Shown here in pieces: positions 24,346-29,770 of a stretch of 29,770 nucleotides of DNA (within the stretch, counting starts at the first letter, position 1; every line of letters starts with the position of its first letter). This DNA is from CAYJFD01 sp964369605 (GTDB taxonomy: Bacteria > Bacteroidota > Bacteroidia > Bacteroidales > UBA932). Made by a program: the position numbers and the translations under genes. The notes beneath the pieces are model-generated. The model was given only the letters and a program-made list of their open reading frames with translations. It was not told the DNA's origin and ran no database searches. The stretch covers positions 1-29,770 of the forward strand of contig CAYJFD010000026.1 of the NCBI GenBank assembly GCA_964369605.1, read 5' to 3'.

Positions 24346-25722
24346 TTATTCCAGTTCTTTAATCATTAAATCTATCCCCTTTGACACTATACTCTGTATC
24401 TCTATCTTAGACGGACAGATGTATTCGCATAGGGCTACATCTTCTTCTATGACCTCGTAGATGCCTAGCTTTTCCATCATATCAATATTTTCTGCGATGA
24501 TAGATTTGAATAAATAGGTAGGTAGGATATCCATAGGAAGAACTTTACTGTATGCATCGTTAAATACAAATGCTCTCTCTCCGCCATTTAGATTTGAGTC
24601 AACATTGTATTTTTTCTTTGGAAATAGCCAAGAGAAGTAGCTGCGTGATGCGCTGAATTTCTTAGGTCTAAATGGTTTTGCCCATCCAAACAATTCATAG
24701 TAATTACCTTCTGTAATAAGAGTTATTTGATTGTCAAAAAAGCCTAAGAAGCCATCTTGCTGAACCCTAGTTCCTGTAAGTATATTTCCACTGATATATC
24801 TGATTGGACAGTTGTCGTGTAATTTGTCATAATCAGAGCCGATGTGTGATGATATGCTGTCAAGGCATATTCCAGAAATAGTCTTGAAGTAGCAAGGTTT
24901 ACTGACACGAGGTCCACAAAGGGCTATAGTACAGCTCATATCGTAAATTTGCTGATTAAATAATTTCCCTATAGCTGCTAAATGTTGAGGCTTTATAGTC
25001 CAGACTACTTCCCCCTTATTAATTGGGTTAATGTGGTGAATTTGTATTCCTACATTTCCTGCAGGGTGAGGACCGCTAAATCTATGAATGTTAACATTTT
25101 TTAAGTCATTGAAAATAGATGCGTTAAGCTGCCTAGATTCTAGTCCAATATTAAAGGGTACGTCGAAAATCTTCTTAAGTGCATTTATTCCTGTTTGAAT
25201 ATTCTCTTTCTCCTCACTCAAGGTTAGATCTAAATCTGGAGCAAGCGGGGAAGAATCAAAGAATGATGCAAAAATAGCTTTTGGACTACTATCTATTTTT
25301 GGAACTATACCAAATGGGCGCTCTTTGATGCATGCCCATAGTCCACTTTCTATAAGTGCTAGTTTTATCTCCTCACTGCTCATTTTCTCTAAAGAAGATG
25401 TGTTGAATTTAAGATATTCAAGAGTACTGTCAGCCTTAATAATGATAGCTTCTAGTTTTCGCTTTTCTCCCCTAATAATAGCCTCAATCGTGCCGCTTAC
25501 AGGTGAGCAAAACACTATTTGAGGATTATTTTTGTCGTGAAAAATCGCAGACCCAACCAAAACACGTTCACCTTCAGCGATACTTAGTCTTGGAATTATC
25601 CCTCGAAAGTCGCCAGGTTTTACTGCGTAATATTTCGAATTAATCTGCTGACTGATAACAGGTTCAGAAGATCCGTTTATCGGAATATTTAAGCCTTTTT
25701 TTATTTTATAATTTGATGCCAT
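24346..25722 (-). CDS. nqrA: Na+-translocating NADH:quinone reductase subunit A
   Basis: 458 residues, close to the usual 446. The start (YKIKKGLNIPINGSSEP) and the segments VKPGDFRGIIPRLSIAEG, VFCSPVSGTIEAI and FSGPHPAGNVGIQIHHINP are typical of NqrA, the soluble subunit on the cytoplasmic side. First gene of nqrABCDEF. The complex couples NADH oxidation to sodium export, which can drive sodium symporters such as the AGCS carrier at 7336-8718. Promoter at 25746-25777. Confidence 0.97.
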   Translation of the reverse strand: MASNYKIKKGLNIPINGSSEPVISQQINSKYYAVKPGDFRGIIPRLSIAEGERVLVGSAIFHDKNNPQIVFCSPVSGTIEAIIRGEKRKLEAIIIKADSTLEYLKFNTSSLEKMSSEEIKLALIESGLWACIKERPFGIVPKIDSSPKAIFASFFDSSPLAPDLDLTLSEEKENIQTGINALKKIFDVPFNIGLESRQLNASIFNDLKNVNIHRFSGPHPAGNVGIQIHHINPINKGEVVWTIKPQHLAAIGKLFNQQIYDMSCTIALCGPRVSKPCYFKTISGICLDSISSHIGSDYDKLHDNCPIRYISGNILTGTRVQQDGFLGFFDNQITLITEGNYYELFGWAKPFRPKKFSASRSYFSWLFPKKKYNVDSNLNGGERAFVFNDAYSKVLPMDILPTYLFKSIIAENIDMMEKLGIYEVIEEDVALCEYICPSKIEIQSIVSKGIDLMIKELE

Positions 25723-25745
25723 ACTAAGTATTTATCTTTAAGCCA

Positions 25746-25777
25746 CAAATATATAATTTAATTTGTAGATTTGCAGA
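25746..25777 (-). promoter_or_regulatory. nqrA: Promoter of the nqr operon
   Basis: On the minus strand TATATTTG (25753-25746) is an exact -7 box; TCTG (25777-25774), 20 bases upstream, is a three-of-four -33 match. Start near 25740, under 20 bases from the nqrA ATG. Confidence 0.65.
25766..25773 (+). promoter_or_regulatory. Promoter -7 box of the helicase gene
   Basis: TAGATTTG matches TAnnTTTG exactly; the -33 region is not recognisable. It lies inside the nqr promoter region. Transcription would start near 25779, leaving almost no leader before the first ATG at 25782. Confidence 0.5.
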
Positions 25778-25781
25778 CTTA

Positions 25782-28166
25782 ATGAGAATGAAAATGGCAG
25801 TTGATTTATCAAAATTAAATAAAGCTCAGCGTGAGTCGGTAGAATGTATAGAGGGCGCCTCCTTAATTATGGCAGGTGCAGGGTCAGGTAAAACTAGGGT
25901 TTTAACTTATAAAATAGCATATTTATTGGATTCTGGGATAGCTCCAGAGTCCATTTTAGCTTTAACTTTTACTAATAAAGCAGCGAAGGAGATGAATGAG
26001 AGAATCTCCTCAGTAGTGGGTCTTCAAAAGGCAAGAAAACTGATGATGGGTACATTTCACTCAGTTTTTAGTCGCTTTCTTAGGGAGTATGCTGAACTTA
26101 TAGGATTTCCTAAAAGTTATACAATTTATGATGCCTCAGATGCAAGAAGTGCTATTAAGGCATGTATTAAAGAGTTAGAGCTAGATGAGAAAATGTATTC
26201 GCCTAAGGATGTCGCAAGTAGGATATCATTAGCAAAAAATAATTTAGTAAGGGCGAGTGTTTACGCCTCTTCTCCCTTAGTTGATGCAGATAAATCAGCA
26301 AGAAAGCCAAGAATATGTGATATATATGCCTTATATGAGAAAAAAAATCTAGCTGCAGGAGTAATGGACTTTGATGATATTCTATTATATATGAATGTTC
26401 TACTGCGGGATCATCCAGAGGTGGGAGATATTCTTGCGACTCGATTTAAATATATCTTGGTGGATGAGTATCAGGATACTAATATGTCTCAGTACTTGAT
26501 AATAAAAAGGATAGCCTCAAAAAATGGCAATATTTCAGTAGTAGGAGACGACTCTCAGAGTATTTACGGATTTAGAGGAGCGAGAGTTCAAAATATTCTA
26601 AACTTTAAGAAGGATTTTCCAAATGCAAAAGAGTTTAAGTTAGAACAAAATTACCGCTCTACACAAACGATAGTAAATGCTGCAAACTCAGTTATAGTGA
26701 AAAATACCAATCGCTTAAAAAAGGAATGTTATTCACAGCAGGCCATAGGTGAGAAAATAGAACTATATCAGGCTTTCAATGAACAAGATGAGGCTAATGC
26801 AGTAGCTGCTTCTATTATTAAGAAGGTACATGCTAGTCAACAAAGTTATGACGACTTTGCGATCTTATATAGAACAAATACTCAGTCCAGAGCTATCGAG
26901 GATGCACTTAGAAAGAGAAATCTTCCTTATAAGATTTATAAAGGTCATGCCTTTTATGAGAGAGCAGAAATAAAAGATATATTAGCCTACTTGAGGTTAA
27001 TTCTGAATCATAAGGATGATGAAGCTCTTAAGCGAATAATCAACGTTCCTGTTAGAGGTATTGGAACTACAACAAAAAACGCACTTATTGCGGCAGCAAC
27101 AAATAAATCTCTATCGATATGGGAAGCTGTAATGACCTTGAGTCCGCAGGAACTTGGGATTAAACAGGCAGTGCTAGATAGAGTGCAGGCTTTTACTAGC
27201 TTATTAGAAGGCATAAAAAGTAAATTAGAAACGGAAAATGCCTACAATATAGCTCTTGAGGCCGTTAATGCTACAGGCTATCTGCATCATTTGAGTGCGG
27301 AAGGAAAAATAGAATCTCTAACAAAAGAGGAAAATATTAAGGAATTATTAGATAGTATAAGTGTCTTTATAGAGGAGCGTGAGGTCGAAGAGAAGGAATT
27401 AGGGAATGATACCCCTTTTATTTCTCTGTCCCAGTATATGGAGAATGTCGCATTATTGACTGATATGGATGCTGAAAATCAGGAGTCAGATGATAAAAAT
27501 AAGATAAAATTGATGACGATTCACTCCTCGAAGGGACTTGAGTTTGCGCATACATATATAATAGGAGTAGAGGAAAATATTTTTCCGTCTATGGCGTCAA
27601 ATACTACACCAGAGCAAATAGAGGAGGAGAGAAGATTATTTTATGTAGCCCTTACCAGGGCAATGACAACTGTGTATCTTTCGTGCACCCGTTCTAGGTT
27701 TAGGTTTGGATCCTATGTAAATTACCCGCCTAGTAGATTCTTAAAGGAGATAGATCCTCAGTATTTATCAACTACCCTTTTTGATTCTCTTGCTACACCT
27801 CAGAATGCACCTCAAGCCTCGAATCAATATTCGTCGCAGTCTTCGCGTTTTGCATCGAATCGTTCAAATAATAGTTTCAACCAGTATCAAAGTAGGACAT
27901 CTAATCCCAAGGCGACTCCAAATTCGGTATTAACTCCTACTCCAAGACCAAGACCAGTTACACACACACATAGTGTAAGTGCTAACTTTGTTGAATCACC
28001 TATTGGGGATCTGGCAGTAGGGCAGAAAGTAGAGCATTCGAAATTTGGCTTTGGGACGATAATGGAATTAGTCGATGAAAATCAAAATTCAAAAGCAGTA
28101 ATCGAGTTTGATCAGTCAGGAAAAAGGGTACTATTGTTAAAGTTCGCTAAACTAAGGATAGTGTAG
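25782..28166 (+). CDS. pcrA: UvrD/PcrA-type superfamily 1 DNA helicase
   Basis: 794 residues. SF1A helicase motifs in order: Q motif LNKAQRE (12-18), Walker A AGAGSGKT (31-38), Ia LTFTNKAAKEM (61-71), II DEYQDTN (228-234), III GDDSQSIYGFRGA (255-267), IV QNYRST (289-294), V TIHSSKGLEF and VI EERRLFYVALTRA. A Ser/Asn/Gln-rich, probably unstructured segment precedes a C-terminal Tudor-like domain (GDLAVGQKVEHSKFGFGTI to the end) as in PcrA, which contacts RNA polymerase. It acts in nucleotide-excision repair and replication-fork maintenance. Three in-frame ATGs (25782, 25788, 25794) are possible starts; the third, MAVDLSKLNKAQRE, is the most natural N-terminus. Its stop is one base from that of the convergent permease gene. 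Confidence 0.95.
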   Translation: MRMKMAVDLSKLNKAQRESVECIEGASLIMAGAGSGKTRVLTYKIAYLLDSGIAPESILALTFTNKAAKEMNERISSVVGLQKARKLMMGTFHSVFSRFLREYAELIGFPKSYTIYDASDARSAIKACIKELELDEKMYSPKDVASRISLAKNNLVRASVYASSPLVDADKSARKPRICDIYALYEKKNLAAGVMDFDDILLYMNVLLRDHPEVGDILATRFKYILVDEYQDTNMSQYLIIKRIASKNGNISVVGDDSQSIYGFRGARVQNILNFKKDFPNAKEFKLEQNYRSTQTIVNAANSVIVKNTNRLKKECYSQQAIGEKIELYQAFNEQDEANAVAASIIKKVHASQQSYDDFAILYRTNTQSRAIEDALRKRNLPYKIYKGHAFYERAEIKDILAYLRLILNHKDDEALKRIINVPVRGIGTTTKNALIAAATNKSLSIWEAVMTLSPQELGIKQAVLDRVQAFTSLLEGIKSKLETENAYNIALEAVNATGYLHHLSAEGKIESLTKEENIKELLDSISVFIEEREVEEKELGNDTPFISLSQYMENVALLTDMDAENQESDDKNKIKLMTIHSSKGLEFAHTYIIGVEENIFPSMASNTTPEQIEEERRLFYVALTRAMTTVYLSCTRSRFRFGSYVNYPPSRFLKEIDPQYLSTTLFDSLATPQNAPQASNQYSSQSSRFASNRSNNSFNQYQSRTSNPKATPNSVLTPTPRPRPVTHTHSVSANFVESPIGDLAVGQKVEHSKFGFGTIMELVDENQNSKAVIEFDQSGKRVLLLKFAKLRIV

Positions 28167-28167
28167 T

Positions 28168-29424
28168 TTACTCGTATCTAAGCGCTTCTATCGGATCAAG
28201 AAGAGCTGCTCTTCTTGCAGGTAGGAAACCAGAAGTGATGCTGACAAATAAGCAAACAGCGACGGATACTAGTAGCCATGGCCAAGGAATAATGAAGGTA
28301 GATTCCATACTCATACCTACTACATTTCCTATAATGATACCTAGTATAGTGCCAAAAACACACCCAAACTGTCCAATGATGATAGATTCTAGAAAAAATT
28401 GTTCTTTGATAGTTCTTGAGTTTGCTCCTATCGCTTTTCTTAGTCCTATTTCGCGAGTTCTTTCTTTAATAGACACAAGCATAATGTTCATTAGACCTAT
28501 TGATGCGCCCAATAGCGTTATGAACCCTATGGCGGCAGCAGCTAAACTCACGCCTTTAATCATAGATTCTGATTCACTGATAAGTTGAGCGTTTGTTCGT
28601 ATTCTAAAATCACTAATGTCACTTGGTGTAAGTCTTCTGCACTTACGCATTACGCTTTCAGCTTCATTGATAGCTGTTTCCGAGTCAACTGTAATGTGTG
28701 GAGATATATTAATGGTCATAGATGAACTTTCATTAATGTATCTTTTCTTTGCTGTACTAAGAGGAATGATAATGGAATTATTGATATTGTTAGAACCATA
28801 GCTACTTCCTACATTATCAAGGCTTCCAATAATTTTATACCCAACTCCTGATACTGTGATTACTTTAGAAGTAGGGTCTAACTCATTGAAAAGCTCTTGA
28901 CTTACAGAATATCCTATTATACATACATTTGAGCTTAATGATTCATCCAAATCTGAAATATTTCTTCCGTATTTAATCTTAGCATTCTCCTTTTGGATAA
29001 AGTATTGGTCTGAGGCTATAAAATTTGCATTTGACATTTCTTTGTCCGAGGATGATGATTTTACAGCAGAGTTTATAGGAAGAGATGTAAAAATGCAGAC
29101 ATCAGAATTAATAGTGTAGTGATTTTTAAATGCCATTACCTGAGAATAGCTTAAGTTTATTTTGTTTTGGGTTCTGTTCTCAGAAAAATCTGCACGTGAT
29201 GGCATAATCACAAATGAACTACTACCCATCTGGCTTAAAGAACTTTGAAGTTCAGCCTTGATAGCCTCTGTGGCTGTAATACTTCCCATAAGGGACATAA
29301 TTCCTATAGCTATTATGCCGACTGTTAAGGTAGATCTAAGTTTGTTTTCTTTAATTGAATTTAGCGCGACTTTGAAGTTCTCAATGAATAAGTTGCTCGC
29401 TTTCTTTGTTTTCTTTCTCTCCAT
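28168..29424 (-). CDS. MacB/FtsX-type ABC transporter permease
   Basis: 418 residues. The N-terminus (FKVALNSIKENKLRSTLTVG, then a transmembrane helix at about 33-55) is typical. A periplasmic MacB-like domain covers about 56-285. A FtsX permease domain with three helices follows (LMNIMLVSIKERTREIGLRK, then AIGANSRTIKEQFFLES, ending PARRAALLDPIEALRYE). Such permeases work in mechanical or lipoprotein-related export with a separate ATPase and often a membrane-fusion protein; neither is adjacent, so partners lie outside the window. Upstream, minus-strand TTAATTTG (29449-29442) is a near -7 match. Confidence 0.9.
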   Translation of the reverse strand: MERKKTKKASNLFIENFKVALNSIKENKLRSTLTVGIIAIGIMSLMGSITATEAIKAELQSSLSQMGSSSFVIMPSRADFSENRTQNKINLSYSQVMAFKNHYTINSDVCIFTSLPINSAVKSSSSDKEMSNANFIASDQYFIQKENAKIKYGRNISDLDESLSSNVCIIGYSVSQELFNELDPTSKVITVSGVGYKIIGSLDNVGSSYGSNNINNSIIIPLSTAKKRYINESSSMTINISPHITVDSETAINEAESVMRKCRRLTPSDISDFRIRTNAQLISESESMIKGVSLAAAAIGFITLLGASIGLMNIMLVSIKERTREIGLRKAIGANSRTIKEQFFLESIIIGQFGCVFGTILGIIIGNVVGMSMESTFIIPWPWLLVSVAVCLFVSITSGFLPARRAALLDPIEALRYE

Positions 29425-29457
29425 ATCTTCTTATATATTCACAAATTAATCTGTAAA

Positions 29458-29489
29458 TTTAGGAAATTTCTTGATAATAACTACCTTTG
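29458..29489 (+). promoter_or_regulatory. Promoter of the repeat-containing gene at the right edge
   Basis: TACCTTTG (29482-29489) is an exact TAnnTTTG box; TTTA (29458-29461) lies 20 bases upstream as a three-of-four -33 match. The leader to the ATG at 29515 would be about 20 bases. Confidence 0.65.
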
Positions 29490-29514
29490 CGCAAATTATT
29501 TTAATAAAAAGTTA

Positions 29515-29770
29515 ATGAGAACAAGAATTACAAGAGGTCCTGTTAGTAGTGACACGGCCGAAAGACAGAGCGAAAGACGCTCTACAATTAGAAAACCCGA
29601 GATGGGCGACAGACCAAGAAGAAGCTTTAGCGACAGAGATGGTGACAGACCAAGAAGAAGCTTTAGCGACAGAGATGGTGACAGACCAAGAAAAAGCTTT
29701 AGTGACAGAGATGGCGACAGACCAAGAAGAAGCTTTAGCGACAGAGATGGCGACAGACCAAGAAGAAGCT
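29515..29770 (+). CDS. Partial gene with Arg/Asp/Ser-rich repeats (possibly an RNA-modifying enzyme)
   Basis: The reading frame opens at ATG 29515 and runs off the right edge (85 codons seen). The first 30 residues are basic (MRTRITRGPVSSDTAERQ, ERRSTIRKPEM). Then GDRPRRSFSDRD is repeated four times, with a fifth unit cut by the edge. Basic repeats of this kind are found at the N-terminus of Bacteroidetes rRNA pseudouridine synthases (RluB type) and some RNA helicases; that is analogy only, since no catalytic domain is in view. Confidence 0.7.
   Translation, partial: MRTRITRGPVSSDTAERQSERRSTIRKPEMGDRPRRSFSDRDGDRPRRSFSDRDGDRPRKSFSDRDGDRPRRSFSDRDGDRPRRS
29605..29770 (+). repeat. 36-bp in-frame tandem repeat
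   Basis: Units begin at 29605, 29641, 29677, 29713 and 29749 (last one incomplete). They differ at only a few positions: GGT/GGC at the first codon, AGA/AAA (Arg to Lys) in unit 3, and AGC/AGT. The number of units is likely to vary between strains through slippage or recombination. Confidence 0.9.

Noticed and set aside
28235..28588. 117-codon open frame antisense to the MacB-like permease
   Set aside because: Hydrophobic shadow of the transmembrane part of the permease.
29605..29770. Possible CRISPR array because of the 36-bp period
   Set aside because: Units are contiguous without spacers and are in frame with an open reading frame, so this is a coding tandem repeat.

Overview
The window looks like a chromosomal segment of a low-GC member of the Bacteroidetes, most likely order Bacteroidales. 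The evidence is repeated promoter -7 boxes of the form TAnnTTTG with weak or absent Shine-Dalgarno sequences, BACON-domain and FISUMP-like lipoproteins, a TPR-membrane-AraC one-component regulator, a complete nqrABCDEF operon, OMP_b-brl_3/TonB-type barrels and PspC/PadR operons. I cannot name a genus. No phage, transposase, CRISPR array, rRNA or tRNA is visible.

Layout. 1-510: the end of a possible upstream gene, a gene-free stretch with RNA-like stem-loops ending in a strong terminator, then the promoter of an ABC-F ATPase gene. 511-4706: the ABC-F gene converges on an outer-membrane beta-barrel receptor gene, and their stop codons overlap. 4891-7208: a minus-strand PspC-PadR-PspC envelope-stress operon. 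7336-8718: an alanine/glycine:cation symporter. 8819-10060: a divergent OmpA-family protein with its own terminator. 10225-12118: a TPR/transmembrane/AraC regulator whose signal-peptide region lies upstream of the first usable ATG, followed by three hairpins. 12235-17885: four tandem lipoprotein genes. Three are paralogues sharing a FISUMP-like core; the fourth has BACON, EF-hand and LRR parts. A bidirectional terminator ends this block.

18009-19826 (minus): an ArsR repressor, a CxxC thioredoxin-like lipoprotein and an ArsP/YraQ-type permease, with two copies of an 18-bp operator-like palindrome. In one copy the promoter -7 box is the spacer between the half sites. 19906-25722 (minus): nqrA-F, the sodium-pumping NADH:quinone oxidoreductase. 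Its promoter lies back to back with that of a PcrA/UvrD helicase (25782-28166). That gene converges, one base apart, on a MacB-like permease gene. The window ends inside a gene encoding GDRPRRSFSDRD repeats, probably the basic N-terminal extension of an RNA-modifying enzyme.

Most genes are ordinary envelope and housekeeping functions. The parts most worth a second look are the ArsR operator architecture, the regulator with the displaced or lost start next to the lipoprotein block, the gene-free structured region near the left edge, and the coding tandem repeat at the right edge.
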